Source of the DNA: Chloroflexota bacterium
GTDB taxonomy: Bacteria > Chloroflexota > Dehalococcoidia > Tepidiformales > Tepidiformaceae
NCBI GenBank assembly: GCA_026710655.1
Contig: JAPOQN010000007.1
Location: 103,780 to 167,779 of the forward strand
DNA length: 64,000 nt
Direction of reading: 5' to 3'
The notes beneath the pieces are model-generated. The model was not told the origin of the DNA and searched no databases. It saw only the letters and a program-made list of their open reading frames with translations. The first letter of the stretch is position 1, and every line of letters starts with the position of its first letter. This document shows, piece after piece, positions 16,777 through 24,104 of the stretch. The translations under genes and the position numbers were made by a program.

Positions 16777-17915
16777 CCCTGCGCATGGACACCGTCGCCG
16801 CCGAGCTGCCCGCGCTCATCGCCCGCCACGAGGAGACCCGTGCCGCCGCGGGCGCCGCTATCGAGGGCGCCCGTGCCGCCCTCCGCGAATGGAGCGATGA
16901 CCCCGTGGACGCCTCCGCCCGCATCGAGCGAGCGCTCGCCGGCCACGCGACTCCCTACGCTCTCGCCGAGGACGACCCCGCCGCCACCTTCCCCGCCCCC
17001 GCGCCCGGCCCCGTCACCGTCGTCGCCGCCGACGGCTCTTCCATCACGCCCGATCGCTTCTCCACCGTCCGCTGCTACGCCATCAACATCGGCCACGCCG
17101 TGCTCCCCTACGGCGTTCCGTTCGAACCCTCCCTCGACGCCGTCGCCCAGGTCGGTCTAGACGGTGACCTGCTCGAAGGCGCCCCTGACATGCGCCAGGC
17201 GCCCCGCGGCCTCGCCACCCGCCTCCTCCGCGATGTGCGCGAGTTGGAACGCGGCGTCGAACTCGCCCTCCCCGCCGCCGGGGCCGGCCCCGCCGTCCTC
17301 CTCCTCGACGGCACGCTCCTCCCCTGGGACCTCCACACCCGCCAGGCCTCCGACGAGGCCCTCGCCCCCTACCGCGAGCGCACTGTCGAGGCCCTGAACC
17401 GCCTGAAGGCCTGCGGCGAGCCCCTGAGCATGGGCGCCTACATCTCCGCCTCCGCTGCCCGCGAGGTCGTTGCCAGTCTCGAAGTGCTCGCCCCGCCCCC
17501 GCCCTCCGCCCCGCCCCTCACCGACGGCGACGTCTTCCGCGGCCTCCTCGCCCCCGGGGAGCGCAGCGCCCTCTTCCACTCCCGCAGCGGCCGCCCCGGC
17601 CGCGTCGAGTCGCTCCTTCCCGGCCACGAAGTCGCTCTCTTCTACCTGCGCATCGACGACGACATCGCCCGCGTCGAGCTCCCCGCCTGGGCCGCCACGC
17701 CTCAGCAGGTCGATCGCCTGCACGCCACCCTCGTCGATCAGTGTGAGCGCTGCGAGGGCTACCCCCGCGCCCTCCAGGAAGCGCACGAACAGGCCGTCAT
17801 CTCCGTCGGCGACCGCCAGCAGTTCGAACGACTGGTGGCCCGCCTCGCGGGCGATGCCGGTATCCACGAGCGCGTCAACGGCAAGCAGCACAGCAAGCGC
17901 AGGAGGTCGGTGTGA
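16773..17915 (+). CDS. nurA: NurA family 5'-3' nuclease
   Basis: A 380-residue NurA-domain protein. The metal-binding start of the domain is VTVVAADGSSITPDR (D-G-S), followed by GPAVLLLDGTLLPWD (second Asp) and, near the end, LFYLRIDDDIARVELP and YPRALQEAHEQAVIS. NurA nucleases act with the HerA translocase in resection of DNA ends in archaea and several thermophilic or deep-branching bacteria. The GTG start overlaps selB, and the stop overlaps the next gene, which in turn overlaps herA, so all three are one translational unit. Confidence 0.88.
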   Translation: MTLRMDTVAAELPALIARHEETRAAAGAAIEGARAALREWSDDPVDASARIERALAGHATPYALAEDDPAATFPAPAPGPVTVVAADGSSITPDRFSTVRCYAINIGHAVLPYGVPFEPSLDAVAQVGLDGDLLEGAPDMRQAPRGLATRLLRDVRELERGVELALPAAGAGPAVLLLDGTLLPWDLHTRQASDEALAPYRERTVEALNRLKACGEPLSMGAYISASAAREVVASLEVLAPPPPSAPPLTDGDVFRGLLAPGERSALFHSRSGRPGRVESLLPGHEVALFYLRIDDDIARVELPAWAATPQQVDRLHATLVDQCERCEGYPRALQEAHEQAVISVGDRQQFERLVARLAGDAGIHERVNGKQHSKRRRSV

Positions 17916-18496
17916 ACGAGACCTGCCGCGTGGTGGCCGCCAGCGTGCGCGCCTTCGACTGCGCCTATGCGCGCTACACCAGCGAGCCTTTCGCCCTCGG
18001 TCAGATGCTCGCCGTGCGCGAAGGCCGCTACCTCACCTTCGGCGTCGTGACCGGCAGCGAGAGCGGCCCCGACGACCCCTCCCGCCCCCTCGTCCCCCGC
18101 GGCGACCCCGGCCAGAGCGCTGCCGCCGTCATGGCCGGCAACCCCGAGATCGAGCTGCTGCTGCGCACCACCCTCGAGGTCGCCATCTGCGGCCACGTCG
18201 ACCGCGAGGTCGCCCGCCCCGTCCTTCCCCCCATGCCCCCGCCCCTGCTCGCGGAGGTGCACGCCGCCAGCGACGAAGAGAAGGTCCGCATCGCCGATGA
18301 GGGCCGCTTCCTCGTGCCCCTCCTCGCCAACCCCGCCGCCGATGATGCCGTCGTCGCCGCCGCCATCCGCGAGGTCGCCCGCGCCGCCGGCCCCGAAGGC
18401 CGCCCCTTCCTCGTCGCCGCCGGTAAGGAGCTTGCCCGCCTGCTCAAGGCCGAGCCCTCCCGCCTGACCAGTATCCTGCGGGCGGTGGAACCATGA
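17912..18496 (+). CDS. HerA/NurA-associated protein, possible HAS-barrel domain
   Basis: A 194-residue protein that I do not recognise by name. The first 60 residues contain a pattern suggestive of a small beta barrel (FALGQMLAVREGRYLTFGVVTG), comparable to HAS-barrel domains at the N-terminus of HerA ATPases. The rest is helical with Ala/Pro-rich stretches and ends in a Lys/Arg-containing helix. It sits exactly between nurA and herA with 4-base overlaps on both sides. That makes a third subunit or adaptor of the HerA-NurA complex the best guess. No catalytic motif is seen. Confidence 0.6.
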   Translation: MNETCRVVAASVRAFDCAYARYTSEPFALGQMLAVREGRYLTFGVVTGSESGPDDPSRPLVPRGDPGQSAAAVMAGNPEIELLLRTTLEVAICGHVDREVARPVLPPMPPPLLAEVHAASDEEKVRIADEGRFLVPLLANPAADDAVVAAAIREVARAAGPEGRPFLVAAGKELARLLKAEPSRLTSILRAVEP

Positions 18497-20199
18497 GCGA
18501 CACGAACACCGATCCCGCCCGGCCCCTGGGCGTCGTCGTCGGAGGGTCCCTGACGAAGGGCCTTGAGGTGCGCCTCGACCCCGGCCAGACAGCCCAGCTC
18601 GGCCAGTACGCCAAGACCGAGGTCGAGGGCGGCCTCAGCCTGCTCGGCATGGTCACCGATATCACCCTCAAGTCCGTCGATTCCGGCCCTACCGTCTGGC
18701 CCCCCGGCGAAGCCGACACCCCCCTCCTGCGCGAGGTGCTCCAGGACACCGGCGTCTACACCGCCCTCGCCGTCGACCCCTATCTCCAGCTCGGCGAGAA
18801 CGGCGAGGAGCCTGCCCGCGCCCGCCGCCTCCCCAGCCACTTCTCCGCCGTCCACCCCGCCGACCAGGACACCCTCGACCGCGCCTTCGCCACCGATGGC
18901 CCCAGCATTCCCGTCGGCGCTCCCCTGGGGATGGACGAACTCGAGGTGGGCGTCGACTTCGAACGCCTCTTCGAGCGCTCCGCTGGCGTCTTCGGCAAGA
19001 GCGGCACCGGCAAGAGCGTGCTCGTCCTCCACCTCCTCGACGCCATGCTCACGCGCTCCGCCGCCGCCCCCACGAACAGCGAGCGCACCGTCGCCCTCGT
19101 CTTCGACATGCACAACGACTATGGCTGGGAAATGAAGTTCCAGGGCCCCACCACCAGCCGCCTCCGCTCCCTCAAGCAACGCCACGCCACCGACGCCGAG
19201 CTCTACACCCTTGAGTCCGGCGCCGCCCGCTCCGACGGCCAGATCCTGATCGGCACGCGCGACATCCAGCCCGACGACCTTGAAGTCCTGCGCGAGACCC
19301 TCGACCTGTCCGACCTCGCCATCGACGCCGCCCACGCCTGCCGCCGCCGCTTCGGGCCCGGCTGGATCGACGAGATCCTCGCCGACGAGCCCTCCTCCGC
19401 CGTGGTCGACAAGCTCTGGCGCCGCGAGCCCCCCGAGGGCGACGTGAACTGGTCGCAGGTCGGCGCTCAGATGGGCTACCCCGGATCGCTGGAGAGCCTC
19501 CGCCGCCGCATGGAGCGCCTCACCCGCCGCGAGTTCGTTCGCACCGAGGGTTCCCAGTTCGGCGACGTCATCGAGCACATCGTGCGTTCCCTCCAGGGCG
19601 GCAAGAGCGTCATCGTCCAGTTCGGGCGCTTCGGCAACGACCTCACCAGCTACATGCTCGTCGCGAACATGCTCTCCCGCCGCATCTGGGAGCGCTATCG
19701 CGACCGCACCGAGCGTTCCCAGGAGCGCGAGGCCCCCAACCGACTCGTCATCGTCATCGAGGAGGCCCACAAGTTCGTCGACCGCTCCCTCGCCGGTCAG
19801 AGCATCTTCGGCCAGATCGCCCGCGAGCTGCGCAAGTTCAACGTCACCCTCCTCGTCATCGACCAGCGCCCCAGCCAGATCGACCCCGAGGTCCTCTCCC
19901 AGATCGGCACCAAGTTCACCCTCCAGCTCGATAGCGACAACGATGTCGATGCCCTCGTCGGCAACGTCGCCGGCCGCAGCGGCCTGCGCCAGGTCATCGC
20001 TGCCCTCGAGAGCAAGCGCCAGGCCCTCGTCTTCGGCCACGCCCTCCCCATGCCCGTCGTCGTCCAGACCCCCGAGGCCACCAACGCCGACTCCGCCCGC
20101 GCCTCCCTCCGCGCCCGCCTCGGCCTGCCCGAGCGCGAGGAAACGAGCCCCGCCGCCGCCCTCTTCGGCGCCCCCGCCCCGCCCGGGGATGGCCCGTGA
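18493..20199 (+). CDS. herA: HerA family hexameric DNA translocase ATPase
   Basis: A 568-residue HerA/FtsK-like ATPase. It begins with its own HAS-barrel-like segment (about residues 10-90). The ATPase follows with Walker A GKSGTGKSVLVLHLL near residue 167, Walker B RLVIVIEEAHKFV, and the sensor-like LLVIDQRPSQIDPEVLSQIGTK split over two strands. HerA pumps DNA into NurA at broken ends. The gene is coupled to the upstream NurA-associated gene (ATGA) and to the downstream TusA-like gene (GTGA). Confidence 0.92.
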   Translation: MSDTNTDPARPLGVVVGGSLTKGLEVRLDPGQTAQLGQYAKTEVEGGLSLLGMVTDITLKSVDSGPTVWPPGEADTPLLREVLQDTGVYTALAVDPYLQLGENGEEPARARRLPSHFSAVHPADQDTLDRAFATDGPSIPVGAPLGMDELEVGVDFERLFERSAGVFGKSGTGKSVLVLHLLDAMLTRSAAAPTNSERTVALVFDMHNDYGWEMKFQGPTTSRLRSLKQRHATDAELYTLESGAARSDGQILIGTRDIQPDDLEVLRETLDLSDLAIDAAHACRRRFGPGWIDEILADEPSSAVVDKLWRREPPEGDVNWSQVGAQMGYPGSLESLRRRMERLTRREFVRTEGSQFGDVIEHIVRSLQGGKSVIVQFGRFGNDLTSYMLVANMLSRRIWERYRDRTERSQEREAPNRLVIVIEEAHKFVDRSLAGQSIFGQIARELRKFNVTLLVIDQRPSQIDPEVLSQIGTKFTLQLDSDNDVDALVGNVAGRSGLRQVIAALESKRQALVFGHALPMPVVVQTPEATNADSARASLRARLGLPEREETSPAAALFGAPAPPGDGP

Positions 20200-20432
20200 C
20201 CCATGTGCTCCACGCCGACGCCGAGTGGGACGCCGGCGACCTCGGCTGCGGTGAGGTGCTTGTGATGCTACGCTCGCGTATGCGGGGGTTGGCCGCGGGC
20301 CAGGTGCTCAGGCTCACCGTGCGTGACCGGGGCGCGCCCGAGGACCTGCCGGCCTGGTGCCGCATGACCGAGCGCCGCCTGCTCCGCGCCGACCATCCCC
20401 ACTACTGGATCGAGCAACGCCAAGACCCCTAA
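20196..20432 (+). CDS. TusA-like small protein
   Basis: A 78-residue protein of the TusA/SirA fold. It shows an acidic lead-in, DLGCGEVLVMLRSRM (the position of the family motif C-P-x-P), GLAAGQVLRLTVRDRGA and LPAWCRMTERRLL. The sulfur-carrying Cys is kept but the following Pro is Gly and the second Pro is lost, so the usual CPxP reads CGEV. It may act as a sulfur carrier or only as a binding module. It follows herA by a GTGA overlap and precedes a DsrE-like protein and a TusA-like/MetE fusion. Confidence 0.78.
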   Translation: MTHVLHADAEWDAGDLGCGEVLVMLRSRMRGLAAGQVLRLTVRDRGAPEDLPAWCRMTERRLLRADHPHYWIEQRQDP

Positions 20433-20452
20433 ACGAAGGAGACACCCGCTCC

Positions 20453-20815
20453 GTGCCAGGCAAGTTCTGCGTCAACCTCACCTCCTCCGGCAACGACCCC
20501 GACAAGGCCACCGTCGGCTTCGTCGTCGCCAACGCCGCCCTCGGCTCCGAGAAAGAGACCCTCGTGTTCCTCAGCACCGAGGGCGTCCGCCTCGCCGAGA
20601 AGGGCTACGCCGACGCCATCCGCGAGGACGGCTTCCTGCCCCTCACCGACCTTATGGACGCCTTCGCCGGCGGAGGCGGGACCATCTACGTCTGCGCCCC
20701 CTGCTTCAAGAAGCGCGGCCTCGACGAGAACAACCTCGTCGACGGCGCCACCATCGTCGGCGGAGCCATGCTCGTCGAGTTCCTCTCCGACGGCGCCCCC
20801 TCCGTCACCTACTAG
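20453..20815 (+). CDS. DsrE/DsrF-like family protein
   Basis: A 120-residue protein. The opening CVNLTSSGNDPDKATVGFVV, then LVFLSTEGVRLAEKGYAD and TIYVCAPCFKKRGLDE, fit the DsrE-like fold used in sulfur relay; the Cys pair in VCAPC is at the position of the reactive cysteine. The GTG at 20453 was chosen because the longer frame would run through herA-cluster sequence. AAGGAG is about 12 bases upstream. Neighbours on both sides carry TusA-like domains, the usual DsrE partner. Confidence 0.83.
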   Translation: MPGKFCVNLTSSGNDPDKATVGFVVANAALGSEKETLVFLSTEGVRLAEKGYADAIREDGFLPLTDLMDAFAGGGGTIYVCAPCFKKRGLDENNLVDGATIVGGAMLVEFLSDGAPSVTY

Positions 20816-20829
20816 GGGAAGCGATCGCC

Positions 20830-22359
20830 GTGAGCCCCGAAGCGCGCCCGGTCGATCCCGTCGAAGGCCACCCGTTCGCGCCCGACGCCAGCTTCGACGG
20901 CGGCGACCTCGACTGTGGCGGCGGCCTCCTCCTGCTCATCCGCCGCCACATCGACCCCCTCGACCCGGGCGCCCTCCTCGAGATCCGCTCCACCGAGCCG
21001 ACCGTCGAGGTCGAGCTGCCCGCCTGGTGCCGCCTCACCGGGAACGAGCTGGTCTCCTGGACAAAGCACGGCGACCAGCGCAGCTACCTCGTGTCGAAAG
21101 GCCCCGCCAATCCCCAACCACCAGCCACTAGTCACTATCCACCAACCACCAACCACCAACCACGAGTCACTAGCCACCAGCCACCAGCCACTAGTCACAT
21201 CCCCGCCGTCGCCCCGCTCTCGGTCATGGGCATCGGGAGCTGGCCCCGACCCCGCTGGATGCTCCAGGCCCTGCACGACCACCTCGAAGGCCGCCTCGAG
21301 GACGGCGCCTTCCACGAGACCGCCGATGACGCCGTCCGCCTCGCCCTCGACGCCCAGCGCCGCGCCCGCGTCGACGTCGTTACCGATGGCGAGCAGCGCC
21401 GCGACAACTACGCCAGCTTCGTCGGCGGCCTCCTCGAGAACTGCCAGCTCATCCCCCTCAGCGACCTCACTGCCATGGTCGACGACCCCGACGAGTTCGA
21501 CCGCGAGCTGCGCGCCCTCGACGTGCCCGCCGGCGAGGTGCGCCACCCCGTCGTCCACGGCCCCCTGGGCCGTTCCCGACCCCTCGCCGCCCACGAGCTC
21601 GCCTTCGTCCGCTCCTGTACCGAGGCGCCCGTCAAGGTCGCCCTCCCCGGCCCCTACCTGCTGACCCGCACCATGTGGCTCGACTGCCTCCGCGAGCGCC
21701 CCTACGAGACCCGCGACGACCTCGCCGTCGATGTCGTCCGCGTCCTCCGCGAGGAGCTGCACGCCCTCCTCGCCGGCGGGGCCGCGCTCGTGCAGTTCGA
21801 CGAGCCCGTGCTCACGGAGGTCGTGTACGGCGAGGCCGGTGCGAAGCGCAGCTTCATGTGCGGCGCCCTCGGCGAGAAGCTCGCGCCCGAGCGCGAGCTC
21901 GACTTCGCCGCCGGCCTCCTCCGCGAGGTCGTGCGTGGCCTCCCCGCGGAGCGGCTCGGGCTGCACGTCTGCCGTGGCAACTGGACCCCCGACGAGTCAG
22001 CCGCCCTCTCCGGCGACTACCGCCCCCTGCTCGGCTTCCTCCGCGAGGCCCCCGTCGGGACCGTCTTCCTGGAGCTGTGTACCCCCCGCGCCGGCGAGAT
22101 GGAGCTCCTGCGCGAGCTCCCCGACGACAAGCGCATCGGCGTCGGCGTGGTCAACCCCAAAGCCCCCGCCGTCGAGCCCGTCGGGGAGGTGCGCGACCGC
22201 ATCGCTCGCGCCATCAACCTCTTCGGCAGGGAGCGCGTGCTGCTCACGCCCGACTGCGGCTTCGCCACCTTCGCCGACAACCCCGTTGCCTCCGCCCGCG
22301 CCGCCGAGGCGAAGCTGGCCGCCATCGTCGAGGCCCGGGACGGAGTGGTTAGTGGATAG
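20830..22359 (+). CDS. TusA-like domain fused to core methionine synthase (MetE C-terminal type)
   Basis: A 509-residue fusion. Residues 15-92 are TusA-like (DLDCGGGLLLLIRRH, LPAWCRLTGNELVSW). Residues about 96-124 are a Pro/Thr/Ser/His linker encoded exactly by twelve tandem 7-bp repeats (21116-21199). Residues about 130-500 resemble the short core-MetE: GIGSWPRP, VVTDGEQRRDNYASF, ALVQFDEPVL and the zinc ligands HVC, ELC and LLTPDCGFATF. Core MetE of Dehalococcoides uses a methylcorrinoid protein rather than methyl-folate, which may apply here (inference). The last four residues VVSG and the stop TAG lie in another heptamer array. GTG start; GGGGAAG eight bases upstream. Confidence 0.82.
   Translation: MSPEARPVDPVEGHPFAPDASFDGGDLDCGGGLLLLIRRHIDPLDPGALLEIRSTEPTVEVELPAWCRLTGNELVSWTKHGDQRSYLVSKGPANPQPPATSHYPPTTNHQPRVTSHQPPATSHIPAVAPLSVMGIGSWPRPRWMLQALHDHLEGRLEDGAFHETADDAVRLALDAQRRARVDVVTDGEQRRDNYASFVGGLLENCQLIPLSDLTAMVDDPDEFDRELRALDVPAGEVRHPVVHGPLGRSRPLAAHELAFVRSCTEAPVKVALPGPYLLTRTMWLDCLRERPYETRDDLAVDVVRVLREELHALLAGGAALVQFDEPVLTEVVYGEAGAKRSFMCGALGEKLAPERELDFAAGLLREVVRGLPAERLGLHVCRGNWTPDESAALSGDYRPLLGFLREAPVGTVFLELCTPRAGEMELLRELPDDKRIGVGVVNPKAPAVEPVGEVRDRIARAINLFGRERVLLTPDCGFATFADNPVASARAAEAKLAAIVEARDGVVSG
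21116..21199 (+). repeat. in-frame array of twelve 7-bp repeats inside a CDS
   Basis: Read in steps of seven from 21116 the units are aaccacc, agccact, agtcact, atccacc, aaccacc, aaccacc, aaccacg, agtcact, agccacc, agccacc, agccact and agtcaca. All fit A-N-C-C/A-A-C-N. Twelve units are 84 bases, or 28 codons, so the host reading frame survives. The encoded stretch joins the TusA-like and MetE domains. Confidence 0.93.
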
Positions 22360-22452
22360 TGACTAGTGGCTGGTGGGCGAGCTGCGCTCGCCGGGCGGGG
22401 CGGGGAGTCGAATCACTATCCACTAGCCACCAGCCACTACTCACTACTCACT
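22344..22452. repeat. heptamer element 1: inverted arms around a palindromic core
   Basis: Left arm 22344-22378 is five G/T-rich heptamers (agtggtt, agtggat, agtgact, agtggct, ggtgggc). The core 22376-22405 holds the hairpin GCGAGCTGCGCTCGC followed by a G-rich run. Right arm 22411-22452 is six heptamers in the opposite sense (aatcact, atccact, agccacc, agccact, actcact, actcact). The arms can fold back on each other. The left arm contains the stop of the TusA/MetE gene; the right arm runs up to the stop of the convergent zinc-ribbon gene. Confidence 0.88.
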
Positions 22453-22837
22453 ACCGCTTCCTCCAGTAGTCCTCTCGTTTGCGCGCCGCTTCCTCTTCCA
22501 GGAATGACGGATCCCGCGCCTTCCTGCGATATCGCTCCGCGTTCGCCTGCTGGATGCGCCTGCGCTGCTCCGGCTTCGTCTCGTACGCCTCGCGCTTCTC
22601 GCTGCGGTTGTGCTCGCGGTAGTGGTCCGTCTTGCGCCAGCAGGCGTAGCAGATGCCGTCCGGCCGCGGAGAGTTCATCCGCGGCGGACGCGTTTCCTCC
22701 CCGCATTCCGTACACAGAGCGGTGCTGGTGAAGGTGGCGGAGCCCCGCTCCACGCGACCGCGCGGAGCGCGACCGCCGCCGCCACCGTCCTCGATGCGAC
22801 CGCTCCCGTTTTGCCTCCGCCTGGGAGACAAGCTCAC
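22451..22837 (-). CDS. small zinc-ribbon-like protein with basic helical tail
   Basis: A 128-residue ORF. The middle has a four-cysteine motif CTECGEE, 17 residues, then CYACWRK (C-x2-C...C-x2-C), a likely zinc knuckle. It is followed by an Arg/Lys/Glu-rich helical segment (REHNRSEKREAYETKPEQR) to the end. The first 30 residues are Gly/Arg-rich and may not be translated; GTG at 22753 is an alternative start. Base composition is lower in GC than neighbours. Such modules occur in phage-like and HNH-adjacent proteins, but no nuclease motif is present. Function unknown. Confidence 0.55.
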   Translation of the reverse strand: MSLSPRRRQNGSGRIEDGGGGGRAPRGRVERGSATFTSTALCTECGEETRPPRMNSPRPDGICYACWRKTDHYREHNRSEKREAYETKPEQRRRIQQANAERYRRKARDPSFLEEEAARKREDYWRKR

Positions 22838-22937
22838 AACCCCCGCTGTTGGGAAGACACGGAGAAACCGTACTATCGAGTCCGTGACGAAGGTGTGACT
22901 TTCAGGACCTTCTCTGTGACCTTTTGTGATTTCTGCT

Positions 22938-23056
22938 AGTGGCTGACTGGTGGCTGGTGACTAGTGGCTAGTGGCTAGTGGCGAGCTGCGCTCGCCGGGA
23001 CGGGGCGGGGCAGGGCGGACTAATCACTAGTCACTACCCACTATCCACTAGCCACT
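22938..23056. repeat. heptamer element 2, homologous to element 1
   Basis: It has the same architecture as 22344-22452: a G/T-rich left arm (agtggct, a 4-base slip, ggtggct, ggtgact, agtggct, agtggct, agtggcg), then a core GCGAGCTGCGCTCGCCGGG with G-rich tail. The right arm from 23022 is aatcact, agtcact, acccact, atccact and agccact. Core and arm order are conserved while individual heptamers differ. It fills most of the 293-base gap between the zinc-ribbon gene and a surface-protein gene; the rest (22838-22937) shows nothing recognisable. Confidence 0.88.
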
Positions 23057-23076
23057 ACCGCCGCCCCCCCACGCAA

Positions 23077-23102
23077 GAGAGGGGCCCCTGGGGGCCCCTC
23101 TC
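23077..23102 (-). terminator. strong hairpin downstream of the acidic-repeat surface protein
   Basis: A perfect 12-bp inverted repeat (GAGAGGGGCCCC and its complement) with a two-base centre, 28 bases past the stop of the gene ending at 23131. There is no clear U-run, so it may be a weak intrinsic terminator or a 3' stability hairpin. Confidence 0.55.
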
Positions 23103-23130
23103 GGGTTGGTTGCCGTAGGACGCTAGCGAA

Positions 23131-23997
23131 CTAGCGGCGGCGGCGAGCGACGGTGTAGCCGCCCAGCACGATGGCCAGGGCAGTCACGCCGAGAAGGGCA
23201 GCCAGCGAAGCGCTGGTGCTGGTGCTGGTGCTCGCGAGGCCGGTACCGGCATCGGAGACCTCAGGAGCGTCCTTGCCGCCCTCTTCGGGCATTTCGCCTT
23301 CGGGCTCCTCGGGCGGCATTTCGCCTTCGGGCTCTTCGGGCATTTCGCCTTCCGGCATTTCGCCTTCGGGCATTTCGCCCTCGGGGCAGTCCGCGTCCAT
23401 GTCGCCTTCGGGCATGTCACCCTCGGGCATGTCGCCCTCGGGCATGTCGCCTTCGGGCATGTCGCCTTCGGACGCGTCCTCACTCGGCTCGGACGGCTCA
23501 GACGGCTCAGACGGCTCGGAAGGCTCCGCAGGTGCGTCGCCGTTCATGTCGCCGTTCATGTCGCTGTCCATGCCCTCTTCGGGGCACTCTTCCATGCTGT
23601 CCTCGGGATCCTCGGGCATCATGGCAGTAGCGCTCAGGTCGAGATCGGTGCGGCCGCCGCCGCTCCATGTCCCCGTCTCAGCCGCGTCGTAGCCACCGAC
23701 CTGGAAGGAAACGGTGTCGCCGGCGTCGGCGCATGAGTCGGGAACGTCCACCGCGTAGGTGGAGCCGGCAGCAGTCGTGATTACCGTCGCGGAGGAGCCA
23801 CACTCGGCGCCGTTCACGAAGGCGGTGACCGACGTGCCAGCGGCAGCGGCCTCACCGTCGAGACTGACGGAGCCGGCGAAGCGGTGGGGCGGGCCAGACG
23901 GCTGCGCCTCCGCCACCTCTCCGCTGAAGAGGCCGGCGAGGCCCAGCAGCATAGCTGCCGCGATCCCTCCTCCGAGCCACTTGAGAGTCTTGGTCAT
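23131..23997 (-). CDS. secreted, membrane-anchored protein with acidic PEGDM/PEGEM repeats
   Basis: A 288-residue protein. Residues 1-32 are a signal peptide (MTKTLKWLGGGIAAAMLLGL, cut after AEA). Residues 35-125 look like a beta-sandwich domain with a Cys pair. From about 130 it is almost all Asp/Glu/Pro/Met, with tandem EPS then EGDMP and EGEMP units. After a Ser/Thr stretch (ASTSTSTSAS) comes a C-terminal transmembrane helix and RRRR. No LPXTG is present. The layout resembles a surface protein with an extended acidic stalk, possibly metal- or cation-binding. ATG with AAGGAG eight bases upstream. Function unknown. Confidence 0.78.
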   Translation of the reverse strand: MTKTLKWLGGGIAAAMLLGLAGLFSGEVAEAQPSGPPHRFAGSVSLDGEAAAAGTSVTAFVNGAECGSSATVITTAAGSTYAVDVPDSCADAGDTVSFQVGGYDAAETGTWSGGGRTDLDLSATAMMPEDPEDSMEECPEEGMDSDMNGDMNGDAPAEPSEPSEPSEPSEPSEDASEGDMPEGDMPEGDMPEGDMPEGDMDADCPEGEMPEGEMPEGEMPEEPEGEMPPEEPEGEMPEEGGKDAPEVSDAGTGLASTSTSTSASLAALLGVTALAIVLGGYTVARRRR

Positions 23998-24054
23998 TCG
24001 GTTTGCTCCTTGCTATCTGTCCGTTGTGGCTAAAGCCCGAACCTTCCCCGGGCC

Positions 24055-24081
24055 CCCGCCCCCGCTCGAGGCGGGGACGGG
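24055..24081 (-). terminator. GC-rich hairpin after the Ig-like surface protein
   Basis: On the minus strand CCCGTCCCCGC and GCGGGGGCGGG pair with one mismatch around a 5-base loop. It starts 24 bases beyond the stop of the gene ending at 24105. There is no U-run. Confidence 0.45.
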
Positions 24082-24104
24082 AACCGGGGTTGGTGGCGGA
24101 CAGG

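Noticed and set aside
22344..23056. Heptamer arrays as a CRISPR array
   Set aside because: Units are 7 bases with no unique spacers, and no cas genes are near. They are tandem short repeats.
23131..23997. LPXTG-type cell-wall sorting signal in the acidic-repeat protein
   Set aside because: There is a C-terminal hydrophobic helix and Arg tail, but no LPXTG or clear variant before it. Simple membrane anchoring is likelier.
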